From assembly GCA_016720935.1 (NCBI GenBank), contig JADKJP010000003.1, forward strand, positions 62,001 through 126,000: DNA of 64,000 nucleotides. The letters run 5' to 3'. Origin of the DNA: Bacteroidota bacterium (GTDB lineage: Bacteria; Bacteroidota; Bacteroidia; AKYH767-A; 2013-40CM-41-45). Shown in pieces: positions 19,086-29,372 of this stretch. Position numbers and translations under genes: made by a program. The notes beneath the pieces were generated by a model. The model ran no database searches. It saw only the letters and a list, made by a program, of their open reading frames with translations, and was not told the origin of the DNA. How positions within the stretch are numbered: the stretch's first letter is position 1; each line of letters starts with the position of its first letter.

Positions 19086-20507
19086 TTATTGGACAATAAA
19101 TCTTCCTTTACTCCGGAGAAAAGGAGAATTTACAAGCACCTGGTAAATTCCTTTTGCATACTGAGAAATATCAACTTTCGTTTCTTGTATTGAAGTCACA
19201 TTTTTTAGAAAAACAATTCTCCCTGCTTCATCAATTATTTTTAACTCACCGGGATGAGTAGCTTTGATTTGAATATTATCGCTTGCAGGATTTGGATAAA
19301 TGACCAACTGTTGCAGGTTTTCAATGGAATTCATTCCCAGGGAAAGACAAAACGGATCAGTAGAAGGCAGAACAGTGATGCAGAAAGTTCTGGAACTTGT
19401 ACCAAAGTATGGACAATGATCGTCAATTACACTTGCACTGAAACAATGCGGAACTGTTCCCACATCAAGTGAAGATGGAGTCCAGATGAATTGTGCGGAA
19501 TCGCGATGATTACCGAACACATTAAAATTCGCTGAAGGGATGCCGCCATCCCATGACAATACGGTTAAATCAGCAGCATCGTTATCCATCGTGTACATAT
19601 AAAAACCAACTGTAATGTTAGGACAAGCGATTATATTTGATCCAGGTGTTCCGTTGACACCGGTAATCAGAGGTACCGAATTGTTACAATTGTTGATGGT
19701 TAACTGTACATCTCTTTCTGTTTCTCCAATCAGCACCCCGTTTCTGTATTCGCTTACAAGAATTGCAAAAACCGTTACATCCGATTGTGTAGGAAACATA
19801 CATATAACTCCGGTACTGGAATTGAAGGTCACCGGAGGACTTGATAATAAAGGTTGAGTAGCAGTATAACCCGACAGATAAGTCACCGTTTGTCCGGGTC
19901 CGGTCAGAGGTGTGATGAGTGAATACACCAGCGAATCACCTTCAACATCATAAGCTGAATTGGTATAACAAAAGGATTGACCAACACAGGCAAACGGCAC
20001 AGGAGGACTTCCAAAAAATGGAGAGTTGTTGCAAAGGCCATTGGTGTTGTTGAGCAATGAATAGACATATTGATTGTCGCTGCCGGAGCCCGTTATCGTG
20101 GTGATCGCCGCGTTTCTGGCAATCTCCGCATGAGCGAAAGTGAAATCAGCACACTCTCCGGGGAGCGTAACAATTCCCTGATATTCCCACCTCTCAATAC
20201 CTGTGTAGGCTCCGCCATTACAGGTTGTTAATTCAGTAGGACAAACAGTAGAAATCTGATTGGGAAACGGACTGACAGGATTAAGCATCAGAGTGTCTGC
20301 TGCAAAACAAGAAGATGTAACATCAATCAACATCTGAGCAGGAGCAGGAATTCCAAAACAGTCCCTGTAAAAATACATGGTGATACGGTACTGGTTATTC
20401 CCAATACACTCATAATTTATTTCCGCGCCCATCGCATGACTTGCGCGAGACTGCTGACTAATTAATAAAAGTATACAGGAAAGAAAAGTAAGGATACCAT
20501 TTTTCAT
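19086..20507 (-). CDS. Secreted T9SS protein with Ig-like repeats
   Basis: This 473-residue protein has a signal peptide. Its mature N-terminus, SHAMGAEINYECIGNNQY, is a well-known opening of Bacteroidota cell-surface and gliding-associated proteins. Beta-sandwich-like segments with paired cysteines follow, and the protein ends in a T9SS tail (IYPNPASDNIQIKA, YAKGIYQVLVNS, GRFIVQ). Probably a surface or matrix protein; no enzymatic motif is visible. It is convergent with the 17618-19081 gene, with 4 nt between the stops. Confidence 0.75.
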   Translation of the reverse strand: MKNGILTFLSCILLLISQQSRASHAMGAEINYECIGNNQYRITMYFYRDCFGIPAPAQMLIDVTSSCFAADTLMLNPVSPFPNQISTVCPTELTTCNGGAYTGIERWEYQGIVTLPGECADFTFAHAEIARNAAITTITGSGSDNQYVYSLLNNTNGLCNNSPFFGSPPVPFACVGQSFCYTNSAYDVEGDSLVYSLITPLTGPGQTVTYLSGYTATQPLLSSPPVTFNSSTGVICMFPTQSDVTVFAILVSEYRNGVLIGETERDVQLTINNCNNSVPLITGVNGTPGSNIIACPNITVGFYMYTMDNDAADLTVLSWDGGIPSANFNVFGNHRDSAQFIWTPSSLDVGTVPHCFSASVIDDHCPYFGTSSRTFCITVLPSTDPFCLSLGMNSIENLQQLVIYPNPASDNIQIKATHPGELKIIDEAGRIVFLKNVTSIQETKVDISQYAKGIYQVLVNSPFLRSKGRFIVQ

Positions 20508-21192
20508 GTTGAAGGAGCTTAGGTATCAGAAAGATATAAAATCTTTGGTCCACTTAATCTTAATGAGGAGAAATTTTGGAACGATCCTTTTGTTCTCCTC
20601 AATCCCGCCCTTCCTGTGCTCCGCTCGTTCCTCGCTTTGCCCAGGGTTAGATTGCTGATGGTTGGTCATTCCACGATCGCTAATTTGCCACTGTGAGGTG
20701 GATTGGTGTTTTCATTTTTTTTATCTTGTAAAAGGATCTAATAAATGTTATATTTCTAATACTATTTGCATCGTAAAGGATTAAGTCCGACGGCGCACCG
20801 GCCTTCGTTAACGATTTGGCCCAGTATGAGTCAACAGTGGTTCATTTGCATTCATCTATGCTATTACTTACCTGATTTTTTTGAAGACTTTTTCCAGTAC
20901 GCTCAATACAGGAAGGTTGCCCTTCATGCACCTACTGGTGGTTTGCTACCTGCTCCTGTAAGCCGATGATGAAGGAACTAGCAAGATTAGATTCCCTTGC
21001 TCCCTTTCATCTTTGTTAAAACACTTATCTTTCTTACGGGAAAGATTATTCAGGGCACACCTTGGCCTAGCTGGAAATTGTTCAATTTCTTTACTACAAG
21101 TCTTGCTTAACAGGGATCCAAAAAATTGCATAAAAAAAGACTTAACCTTCTAGTAGAAATCTCCGGGTGGGAGTTAAAGCAAATCTTATAAA
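20508..21192. other. Intergenic region with a dispersed repeat and unexplained open frames
   Basis: At 20604-20658 lies one copy of a ~53-bp dispersed repeat (other copy inverted at 29175-29227). From about 20766 to 21131 there are overlapping open frames on both strands (67 codons plus, 61 codons minus) with neither a signal peptide nor a recognisable domain. I treat this as a decayed or non-coding element, not a gene. Confidence 0.4.
20604..20658 (+). repeat. Dispersed ~53-bp intergenic repeat, copy 1
   Basis: It contains GTGCTCCGCTCGTTCCTCGC, then TTTG and, after a short gap, GGGTTAG and TTGCTGA. The reverse complement of 29175-29227 matches it with a few substitutions and a 2-4 nt gap. 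Confidence 0.65.
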
Positions 21193-22857
21193 TCACTCAA
21201 TGATTATTTTACCAGAAAGTTGTTCATTCTTTATTTGAACGGTCATGATATACATTCCTCGGTTCTTCAAATCAAATCTATATCCGTGAAGGCTGCTATC
21301 TTTTTCTTCACTGGTAAAAACAATCCTGCCAAATACATCTGATATAGTTATTTTTTCAATAGATTGATTACAATTTAACTGAAACTGACCATTACTTGGG
21401 TTTGGAAATAAAGTTATTTTTCCATTTAATTCCCCTTCTATTGATTCAATACCAGAAGGAAAATCAGACTTTAAGAGTAATATATCAAAACTGCCCGTAT
21501 TATTTAACAAACTCAAATTATTGAAAACAATCGTATCACTGTGAGTTTGCGCACCCAAATAATATATTCCGTCATTATCAATTATTAAGCTACTTGAGTA
21601 ATCTTGCAAGGCTCCGCCGTAGTCAATTGCATATACAATGTTACCGGTACTATCAAATCTTGCCATAAAAATATCCGTATAACTGCTACCATGATTGATT
21701 AATAATACAGAATCAATCACAATACTGTGACTATAATAAGCTCCAACCATTGTAGGACCTCCATCAGGATTAATTGCAACATTCAAACCAAAATCTGAAC
21801 TATTGCCACCAAAATACTTAGCCCAAATTGGAGTACCTACGTTATTGAATTTAGCCACAAATGCATCTTCATTTGAATGAACGTTGGTTAATAGAAATTG
21901 TCCAAAATCTAAACTATCAGCTTCCGAATTTCCAACAACATAAAAATTTCCGATCGAATCGGATATAATCTCCCTGTTTTGTACCCCTCCAAGTCCTCCA
22001 AATCCGGCAATTAAAGAAGCAAAAACAAAATTTCCAATCGAATCAAATTTTACGATATAAACATTACTATATGAATTACTCATCAACTGGGTTGTATCAA
22101 TTGTAACGGAATGAGTTCCAGAGTGGAAAAATAAATAAGAATTGCCAAACCCATCACTTGAAATCAAAGGCCAATCATTTCGACCCGGACCTTTAATTAC
22201 CTTTCTCCAAATAATATTACCATTTCTATTTAATTTAAAAAGAAGTGAAACTACACCTCCCGGAACCTGTGTAATATGAATAGAATCCTGATCAAAAAGG
22301 ACCAATGAATCACCAGCTTCGGCTGTTAAGAACAAATCCCCTGAGTGATTAATAGTTAAACATATGGCTCCGCATGTTATAGAATTATAAGATTGTTTTG
22401 CCCATAAAACGTTTCCATTTTCATCAAGTTTAACAATAAACATATTTGTTATTCCGGTCTTAAATAATTCTGATCCATCAAATTGAATCGAATCACTATC
22501 GAATGACCCGGTGATATAAATATTATCACTGTCGTCACTGGCAACAGCCATCACAGCATCATAACCATTGCCACCAAAACTTTTTGCCCAAATTACATTT
22601 CCGGAATTGTCAAATTTAGAAACAAAAATATCATCAATTCCATTTGAACTCAAAGTAAATGGGCCTATTTGAAGATCTGTACTGTAAAATGGACCAACCA
22701 TGATTATATTGTTGCTCCGATCAATGCACATATCCTGTAATAAATCAAGGTCTGTTCCACCAAAGGAAATACCGTATGTCCATGTTGGAACCTGGCCAAA
22801 CAACCCATTTACACTATAAAAAATAAAATAAGTTAAAATTAAAAGTTTGTATTTCAT
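21193..22857 (-). CDS. Secreted SBBP-repeat beta-propeller with T9SS sorting domain
   Basis: This 554-residue protein has a signal peptide. It has many blades of the SBBP type (GNVIWAKSFGGNGYDAV, DDSDNIYITGSFDSD, DENGNVLWAKQ, TPIWAKYFGGNSSDFG), the repeated 'sample/place of origin' propeller found in bacterial surface proteins. The T9SS tail is LFPNPSNGQFQLN ... RGMYIMTVQIKN. It lies 61 nt downstream of the 22919-26887 gene in the same orientation, so it is probably the last gene of a three-gene surface-protein operon. Confidence 0.85.
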   Translation of the reverse strand: MKYKLLILTYFIFYSVNGLFGQVPTWTYGISFGGTDLDLLQDMCIDRSNNIIMVGPFYSTDLQIGPFTLSSNGIDDIFVSKFDNSGNVIWAKSFGGNGYDAVMAVASDDSDNIYITGSFDSDSIQFDGSELFKTGITNMFIVKLDENGNVLWAKQSYNSITCGAICLTINHSGDLFLTAEAGDSLVLFDQDSIHITQVPGGVVSLLFKLNRNGNIIWRKVIKGPGRNDWPLISSDGFGNSYLFFHSGTHSVTIDTTQLMSNSYSNVYIVKFDSIGNFVFASLIAGFGGLGGVQNREIISDSIGNFYVVGNSEADSLDFGQFLLTNVHSNEDAFVAKFNNVGTPIWAKYFGGNSSDFGLNVAINPDGGPTMVGAYYSHSIVIDSVLLINHGSSYTDIFMARFDSTGNIVYAIDYGGALQDYSSSLIIDNDGIYYLGAQTHSDTIVFNNLSLLNNTGSFDILLLKSDFPSGIESIEGELNGKITLFPNPSNGQFQLNCNQSIEKITISDVFGRIVFTSEEKDSSLHGYRFDLKNRGMYIMTVQIKNEQLSGKIIIE

Positions 22858-22918
22858 TTTATAGCGGTATGGTTAAGTCTAATAGATTACAGAATTTATC
22901 TTGCTTTCCAGCATTCAG

Positions 22919-25900
22919 TTATAGCTTTGCAAATTTCTGAACTGTTTCAAAATTTAATTGAATGAAATAAATACCGGTTGGCAATTTGGATAAATCAATA
23001 ATATTTTGCTCAGAAGTAGCCGCATATCGCATTAAACAATTGCTATAGAGATCATAAATTGAAATGATATCTCCTGCTTGCACATTTTGTATAGTCATCA
23101 TAGAAGTCACAGGATTAGGGGTTATTTTAAAATCATTATTTTTGCTGCTACTTGCAATGTAAGTTCTTAAAGGTATTGGCGGTTGAGGGCAGTTGCTCTG
23201 AGCAGTTGTTATAGTGCAATTAGGGGGGTCGCATGGTCCATAAATATTCCAAATTATTGGAGAATTAATTCCAGGAAATTGATCGTAACAAGGAAATAAT
23301 GTAAGGTCATTTCCGTCACCTAAAGGTGCGGTTTCAAGAGGAAGTACTCCAGAGTTTGCACAAGAAAGAGGTGTTGGCGGACACAAACTTCCACCACCCA
23401 CTCTTTGATATAACATTGGAATGGTATAGGGGAATGCAGGATAGCCAATAATGTTCAATCTTGTTTGATCATAGCAATAATCTCTTATTAATAAATAATA
23501 GCAATTCACTAAATAACTTTGATTGCAGTTACAAGAAGTTAATCGACTAGGTAAAAAGGTCTGCATATTAATCACATTTGCTCCATCAAGTAGCCCCAAC
23601 CAATTATAATCAGAATTGCCTCCATAGACTTCTGGTCCATATTTATAAAATTGGCAGTTTCGAATAATGTTAAATCGATTATATCTTCTTGCTATCGAGG
23701 AAGTATTTGTTGCATCCACTAAAAATTCTGTTCGAATCCACTTACTAAAATGGTTAGAATTAAAAGTACATCCATCCCAGAGAATTCTTTTTCTTTCCAA
23801 AATATCAATTAATGGATTCATTGGTTCATAACCGCCACAAATTCCGCCGTTCTTAGAATGTGAATAGGTTATACCATTGGGCTCTGTATAAGATTCATTA
23901 AAAGTGCATTGAAAAAATTTGGTTCCAGGTCCTTTGTTATTGTAAGCCTTTACACTTCTATCATTATATATCTCATTTATCCAGCCATAAAAGTCACAAC
24001 ATTTAAATAACATTGATCTGGAATCCGGACGAACGGATTGTCCGGAAATGTAATTTCCATTTCCATCGACAAAGGCCCCACTCACAAATGTGCAATTGTA
24101 GAATTCCAAATCATGTTCAAATGGTTCATCAGAAGTTCCTCCTTTATCTGCAACAAATCCGTCTGCTCTATTTTCAATAAATCTGCAGTTTGAAAATTGG
24201 CCATATCCCAAAATGCTTCCAATACTATTCGCCGATTCATATTCCGCATCCATTCCACTTCTTGGAGCAGTTCCTCCCCAAGGACCAAATCCATTGTAAT
24301 TAAAATCGCAATTAATCATAGTCAATCCTCTTCCTCCATCCCAGGACGCTCCATTTCTACAGTTCCATTCGAATTTTGAATCTCTAACAGATAAATTTAA
24401 TGAAGTATTATTAGTGGCTCTTTGGATTATAGCAATTCCATCCTGGCCGAAATGATGCACATTACAATTCTCCACGACATTATTGGATCCACCATCAATT
24501 AGTATTCCCGTACTTTCCGCATTTATTCCAGCCATATCAGCAGCAAAATATCCACCAACGGCGTAGTTATCTACATTTCCATTTATTTCCAGATTTTTAA
24601 TTGTAGAAGATCTGCAATTTGTGAATGTAACACAAATGCCAATACTTGCCATGTGATTATAATCGTTAACATTACCAAATGCTGTGTAGCACCCACAATC
24701 TGGATCCGGATTGTGAGAGCAATCTTGAAGGTTGGTACCGGGATGAGTAGGGTCTGGAACGACAACACAGTTTGGATCTACTCCATATAAGCAGCAATAT
24801 GAACTATGAATATACCGATATCCATATGTACTTCCCGGGGTTGGATCAAACGCTCCATATTTCATGCAATCATCGAATTGAATAATAGTCGCAGGAGAGC
24901 CATCAGGATTCATTTCTCCTTCAATTGACAAATTGGAACATCCTTCAAAACATAAAACATTGTGACCCTTTAAAAATCTCCCAATTGTAGGATTTTGTCT
25001 TCCTACTAAATAAGTTCCTCTTGGAATAAATAATGTAACAGGGTTTGAAGTGCCGCCATAATGAGTTTGAATGTAGTCATTTGCCCATTCAAATGATTGT
25101 TCGTCTGAAATTCTATCATTGGCAATTGCACCAAAGTGAGCATGTAAGTCGAGATAGTCTGTTCCTTGAACAATTGTTGTACACGAACATGTCTGTTGGA
25201 TATTTGAATAATCAAAAGGTGTATTATCACTACAAGTTGACGGCATTGGGTTAAACAGTTCAAGGTCTATATCCTGAGTTGCTGAACAACCAATGGCATC
25301 CGTCACTCGTAAGTTATAATTACCTGCATCTATATCCTTAATCTCTTCTCCAAGCATTCCATTAGACCAATAGAAATTATAGGGTGGTATTCCACCTTCT
25401 ACTATTGCTTTAAGTGATCCTTTGTTTGAAGAATCGACCGGTGTTTTGCGTGCAAAAATTAATATTGGATCAGGTTCTGTAATTTCAAATTCATAGAATA
25501 ATTTACAATTATCTGAATTAGTCACAATCACCGAATAATGACCCATTCCTAAATTATTTGCCGTTGAATTCAGACCAACATCATCAGTCCATGAATATGT
25601 TATTGGAGCTCTTGAATCTGTGGTACTTAATAAAACTGAACCATCTTTTTCACCAGAGCAAGTTGCATTCGTAATTGTGGCAGAAATTTCAGGACCATCC
25701 AAATTATTTAAAAAGAATGTTTTGGAAAGTGTGCAACTGTCAGTATCCATCACCATAACAGTATACTGTCCGGAAGCAACATCATTTAACAAAGAATCAT
25801 TATCCCCGGTTAACCACGAATAAATGATTCGACCACTACCTCCAGAGGCATTAACAAGTATAGACCCATTACCTGAGTCACAAGAAGGTAATGTGTAAAT

Positions 25901-26887
25901 CTCTTCCAACTCAATTGGTAGCGGTTCTGTGATTTCGACGTCAACGATGGTGGCACAATCATTTGAATCCTGAACCATGACGGGATAATTACCTGCACCC
26001 AACCTGTCAGGAATTCCTCCGCAGGGCCAGTAAGGAACAGGATCATAATCTAAGTCAGGAGTTAGAATTTGAACTTGTCCATTTGCCTGTCCATTGCACC
26101 TAATATTTTTTGTAACAGAATAGGTTGCCGCAGGTCCATCAGAATCTGATATTGAAACTGTAACAACTTTTGAGCAGCCAAGTGAATCTTTTACGAATAC
26201 AGTATATACACCAGATCTAAGATCTGAAAGTGAGTCCACAACTTCATTGTTTCTTTGCCATAAATAGGTATACATTCCATTTCCACCGGTTGGAATCAAT
26301 TTCGCGGTTCCGTTTGAATAATGACAGTCTGATTCTGTGACGTGAACAGTTACTTCCAAAGCAGTAGGTTCAAATATCCTAAAAGTATCACGAACTGAAC
26401 AACCCGAACCATCTGTCACCAATAGGGGATATGTTCCTTCTTCTAAAGAAGTAATTATTGAAGTCCCATAATGATTTATTCCCCAATTAAAATTGTAAGG
26501 TGAAATTCCACCCGTAGGAAATACAGAAATTTCCCCATCATGTCCCATATTGCAGGTAACATTATTTACTATTTTACCTAAAACTATTTCAGGACATGGT
26601 TGAATCCCTGCAACAAATTCAGTGCACCCGGAATCAACCGATGCTGTAAATCCCGGAAGTAGGGAAACTTCCGTTGTCGAAAATATATTCACCGCTGCAT
26701 TATTTGATACACTTACATGACCATTTGAATACGGAACTATAATTTCCCCATTGTAAAAATAAGTTTTTGACGTCGTTAAAGGAGTGTCAATTACCGGAGC
26801 TCCTGGCATTTGAGCAATTGCCTGATTTAGGCACAAACAAAATCCAAGGTAATAAATTACTGCCAGAAAACAAAGAGATCTTTTCAT
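22919..26887 (-). CDS. Very large surface protein: SprB-type repeats, right-handed beta-helix, T9SS tail
   Basis: 1322 residues. After the signal peptide and a short beta domain, about six or seven SprB-type repeats occupy residues about 110-540. Each has the pattern TGGxxPYxxxW ... GxYxVxVTDxxGCS (e.g. PTGGISPYNFNW, SGGSGRIIYSW). From about 560 to 1230 the pattern is that of a pectate-lyase-like right-handed beta-helix (RGTYLVGRQNP, SSTIKNLEING, GSNNVVENCNVHHFGQDGI, RDSKFEWNCRNG). A T9SS tail closes the protein (ITPNPVTSMMTIQ, LPTGIYFIQL). SprB repeats are known from Flavobacterium gliding adhesins; the beta-helix suggests polysaccharide binding or cleavage, but catalytic residues could not be assigned. 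Confidence 0.85.
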   Translation of the reverse strand: MKRSLCFLAVIYYLGFCLCLNQAIAQMPGAPVIDTPLTTSKTYFYNGEIIVPYSNGHVSVSNNAAVNIFSTTEVSLLPGFTASVDSGCTEFVAGIQPCPEIVLGKIVNNVTCNMGHDGEISVFPTGGISPYNFNWGINHYGTSIITSLEEGTYPLLVTDGSGCSVRDTFRIFEPTALEVTVHVTESDCHYSNGTAKLIPTGGNGMYTYLWQRNNEVVDSLSDLRSGVYTVFVKDSLGCSKVVTVSISDSDGPAATYSVTKNIRCNGQANGQVQILTPDLDYDPVPYWPCGGIPDRLGAGNYPVMVQDSNDCATIVDVEITEPLPIELEEIYTLPSCDSGNGSILVNASGGSGRIIYSWLTGDNDSLLNDVASGQYTVMVMDTDSCTLSKTFFLNNLDGPEISATITNATCSGEKDGSVLLSTTDSRAPITYSWTDDVGLNSTANNLGMGHYSVIVTNSDNCKLFYEFEITEPDPILIFARKTPVDSSNKGSLKAIVEGGIPPYNFYWSNGMLGEEIKDIDAGNYNLRVTDAIGCSATQDIDLELFNPMPSTCSDNTPFDYSNIQQTCSCTTIVQGTDYLDLHAHFGAIANDRISDEQSFEWANDYIQTHYGGTSNPVTLFIPRGTYLVGRQNPTIGRFLKGHNVLCFEGCSNLSIEGEMNPDGSPATIIQFDDCMKYGAFDPTPGSTYGYRYIHSSYCCLYGVDPNCVVVPDPTHPGTNLQDCSHNPDPDCGCYTAFGNVNDYNHMASIGICVTFTNCRSSTIKNLEINGNVDNYAVGGYFAADMAGINAESTGILIDGGSNNVVENCNVHHFGQDGIAIIQRATNNTSLNLSVRDSKFEWNCRNGASWDGGRGLTMINCDFNYNGFGPWGGTAPRSGMDAEYESANSIGSILGYGQFSNCRFIENRADGFVADKGGTSDEPFEHDLEFYNCTFVSGAFVDGNGNYISGQSVRPDSRSMLFKCCDFYGWINEIYNDRSVKAYNNKGPGTKFFQCTFNESYTEPNGITYSHSKNGGICGGYEPMNPLIDILERKRILWDGCTFNSNHFSKWIRTEFLVDATNTSSIARRYNRFNIIRNCQFYKYGPEVYGGNSDYNWLGLLDGANVINMQTFLPSRLTSCNCNQSYLVNCYYLLIRDYCYDQTRLNIIGYPAFPYTIPMLYQRVGGGSLCPPTPLSCANSGVLPLETAPLGDGNDLTLFPCYDQFPGINSPIIWNIYGPCDPPNCTITTAQSNCPQPPIPLRTYIASSSKNNDFKITPNPVTSMMTIQNVQAGDIISIYDLYSNCLMRYAATSEQNIIDLSKLPTGIYFIQLNFETVQKFAKL

Positions 26888-26915
26888 GACGAAATAAGTT
26901 TATTGGGAGAAAATT

Positions 26916-28682
26916 TTACTTTTTCACTTTAACTGAAAGAGCATTTAACCGATTGTTCAGTTTAGCGTTTTCTGCTTCCAGTTTTTCAATTCTTTCGTTT
27001 TGCTGAATTGTGTAAAGGGTCTGTTCTTCTACTTTCTGAAGCAGTATTGTTACCATCGCACCCAGATTGTTACCGGATTCCTCAACTTCAGCTGCGGAAG
27101 GAATTTCCGGTAAATGTTTGTTTTGGTTTATAAATTTCTTCAGTTCATGCAAAGGCATCAGCTTGTAGTCGGGTTTAAAAACAAAGTCGGGCCAGGTTGA
27201 ATAGAGTTTTACTTTTACTTCTTCGCAGATGATTTTTCCGTTCACCGCAAGTTTGAATCCGGCAGGAATTTGTGATGTTCCAATTCCGACATTTCCGGAA
27301 GGAGGAAGGTTGTAAATGTCGTTGGAGTGATTGCAATGATCAGTAACCCATCTGTTGGTGGGGGTAATACAGGGTTGTTGGTTAGTTCCGTGAGAGCCAA
27401 TCTTTAAAAATCCCTGTCCATCCACAAACACCGATCTCAGGCTATCCGTTGAAATTGTGTCTATTTTCAGCGCACTTTTAAATTCAATTGTACCGGAATT
27501 GTGAATCCGGATACGCTCTGTATTGTTGGTACGGATTCTAAAATCCTTATTGTCATTTGTCCCGATATAGTTAGAGTCGGCATTTGTCAAACTATTTCCC
27601 TGGACCGTCCAGTCTTCTCTGTCAGGTTGTGACAGACTAATTTCCTTTGTTTTTGAACAACCATTGACATCCGTAACAACAAGAGAATAATTTCGTGCTA
27701 TGACACCGGAAAGGTTGGCAGTTGTTTGTCCGGTATTCCACACATAAGTATATGGGCTCACCCCGCCATTGGCATTGCTGGTAATATATCCATCCGAGCA
27801 ATTGAAACAACTTGTGTTTTTTCCATTGCTGTAAACCGTAGCCGCCAAATCATATTCGAGAGAAGGTGGTTGGGTCAAAGTAATTGAACGGCTAATGTGA
27901 GCGTTATTGGCATCTGTTATCTGAACGGTAAAAGTTCCTACCTTCAATGTATCCAGATCCTTTGTTGTATCACCTGAGTTCCAGTAATACGTATACGGCG
28001 GAACTCCTCCATTTACCGTTAAATTGATGCTTCCAGTCTCCCCGCCATTGCATTTAATATTATAACCATGGTACAAAGGACTGGTTATACTTACTACATG
28101 TAAAGGAGTAGGCTGTGTAAGGGTAACTGACATGGTAAGCACACATTGATTATCGTCAGTAATAGTAACAGAATATGTTCCCGCAGTTAGTTGCTCTATA
28201 TTTTCCTCCTGAAGATTGTTGTTCCAAAGAAATGAATATGGCGGTGTACCTCCGGAAGTATTTGTATGAATTGATCCATCATCTCCTCCCTGATAAGAAA
28301 TATTGTATCCACCCTGATAAACTGATAGTTCAGGATTTGTGGTTAATGCATCAACATTGTAAATTTTGCCGCTTTTAGTAACAGTATCATTATTCCCATC
28401 AATCACAGTAAAGAAATATTCTCCGGGACCGAGATTTGAAATTGTCTTTGTGAATGCGGTATACGATCCACTTGTCCACTGATAGGAATAAGGAGCAGTT
28501 CCTCCCACGATTACAGCTTCCATTGATCCGTCATGGGCTCCGTGACATGAGATGTCGGTTCCACTGGGAAATTTAGCAACTGTGAGGACCACATCCAGAT
28601 CAGTTCCGAAAGAGAAATTAGAGATGAAAATGAAAAGAAAAGATGTGAAAAATGAAATAGTGAGGTAGGAGTTATTTTTCAT
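26916..28682 (-). CDS. SprB-repeat protein with tail-fibre-like C-terminal domain
   Basis: The ATG at 28682 (MKNNSYLTISFFTSFLF signal peptide) is chosen; an upstream ATG at 28790 adds a non-signal stretch. Four to five SprB-type repeats (GGTAPYSYQW, GGTPPYSFLW, GGVPPYTYYW, GGVSPYTYVW) span residues about 20-330. The C-terminal third (GNVGIGTSQIPAGFKLAVNG, LHELKKFINQNKHLPEIPSA) is the phage tail-fibre-like domain common in Bacteroidota, ending in a coiled coil with Leu/Glu heptads. It has no T9SS tail. It begins the operon with 26887-22919 (28-nt gap) and 22857-21193. Confidence 0.82.
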   Translation of the reverse strand: MKNNSYLTISFFTSFLFIFISNFSFGTDLDVVLTVAKFPSGTDISCHGAHDGSMEAVIVGGTAPYSYQWTSGSYTAFTKTISNLGPGEYFFTVIDGNNDTVTKSGKIYNVDALTTNPELSVYQGGYNISYQGGDDGSIHTNTSGGTPPYSFLWNNNLQEENIEQLTAGTYSVTITDDNQCVLTMSVTLTQPTPLHVVSITSPLYHGYNIKCNGGETGSINLTVNGGVPPYTYYWNSGDTTKDLDTLKVGTFTVQITDANNAHISRSITLTQPPSLEYDLAATVYSNGKNTSCFNCSDGYITSNANGGVSPYTYVWNTGQTTANLSGVIARNYSLVVTDVNGCSKTKEISLSQPDREDWTVQGNSLTNADSNYIGTNDNKDFRIRTNNTERIRIHNSGTIEFKSALKIDTISTDSLRSVFVDGQGFLKIGSHGTNQQPCITPTNRWVTDHCNHSNDIYNLPPSGNVGIGTSQIPAGFKLAVNGKIICEEVKVKLYSTWPDFVFKPDYKLMPLHELKKFINQNKHLPEIPSAAEVEESGNNLGAMVTILLQKVEEQTLYTIQQNERIEKLEAENAKLNNRLNALSVKVKK

Positions 28683-29102
28683 GGTAATTAATTTTTTAGA
28701 AAATTTAAATTGAAAAAATAAACTACTATCAAATGTATACAAAATAATTCCGGAATTCACAACTGAAAATAAAGCATTGGCCAAAATCATGATTATAAAA
28801 GATTTTTTGGTGCTTATGTTAAATTGAAATCATGAAAATAATTCATTATTTCAATTAATTTGAAAAAATAGTTTTCAAAATCTTTAAATAATACAAATTA
28901 ATTGTGAAGCAACATTCACTGGGATTATGTCAGCCCTTCAGGCTTAGGGATTCAAGGAGTTTGATCTTTTCTATAATAATTTCATCCCTCCGGGATTTTT
29001 GAAAAATGGATTTTGAAAAGTTTACCAGACTTCCTAATAATTAATCAAAAACCTGATTTACTTATAAACTCCCAAGGACCAAACAATGTATTCTTTTTTA
29101 CT

Positions 29103-29165
29103 TTTTGCCTTATGAATTTTGCCTTAGACATTATACTTGATACCTAATACCTTCTTATTTGATAT
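29103..29165. repeat. Heptanucleotide-phased array, 9 degenerate units
   Basis: Nine successive 7-mers all begin with T: TTTTGCC, TTATGAA, TTTTGCC, TTAGACA, TTATACT, TGATACC, TAATACC, TTCTTAT, TTGATAT. The phase is kept although the unit sequence drifts between families seen elsewhere (TTTTGCC at 42562, ATACCTA at 12270). Confidence 0.65.
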
Positions 29166-29174
29166 GTAAATCAC

Positions 29175-29227
29175 TCAGCAACCTAACCCCAAAGCGAGGA
29201 ACGAGCGGAGCACGGGCAGGGCGGGAG
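29175..29227 (-). repeat. Dispersed ~53-bp intergenic repeat, copy 2 (inverted)
   Basis: It contains CCAAAGCGAGGAACGAGCGG followed by AGCAC, the reverse complement of the core at 20604-20658. Confidence 0.65.
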
Positions 29228-29311
29228 TAAGAAGAGAGAGCAGTTCGTTCCAAAAAATTTGCGCGAAATATTTTCTTTCCATCGGGGCAAAGGGTGCAAA
29301 GTTTGAAACAT

Positions 29312-29346
29312 AAAAAAACCCTCCCGGCAGTCATCATCCGGAAGGG
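29312..29346 (-). terminator. Intrinsic terminator of the nrd operon
   Basis: CCCTCCCGG (29319-29327) pairs with CCGGAAGGG (29338-29346) with one mismatch, and seven A's on the plus strand (29312-29318) give a U-run in the minus-strand transcript. It lies 26 nt past the nrdA stop. Confidence 0.75.
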
Positions 29347-29372
29347 CTATACTATAGCAAGCGTTAATTTTA

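Larger units (their letters stand above)
28683..29311. other. Intergenic region upstream of the surface-protein operon and downstream of nrdA
   Basis: I see no gene. It contains a segment with CAGCCCTTCAGGCTT and CATCCCTCCGGGATTT (28930-28996), two short hairpin-like phrases that resemble the repeated intergenic sequences of many Bacteroidota. It also contains a period-7 array (29103-29165) and the inverted copy of the 53-bp dispersed repeat (29175-29227). Confidence 0.5.
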
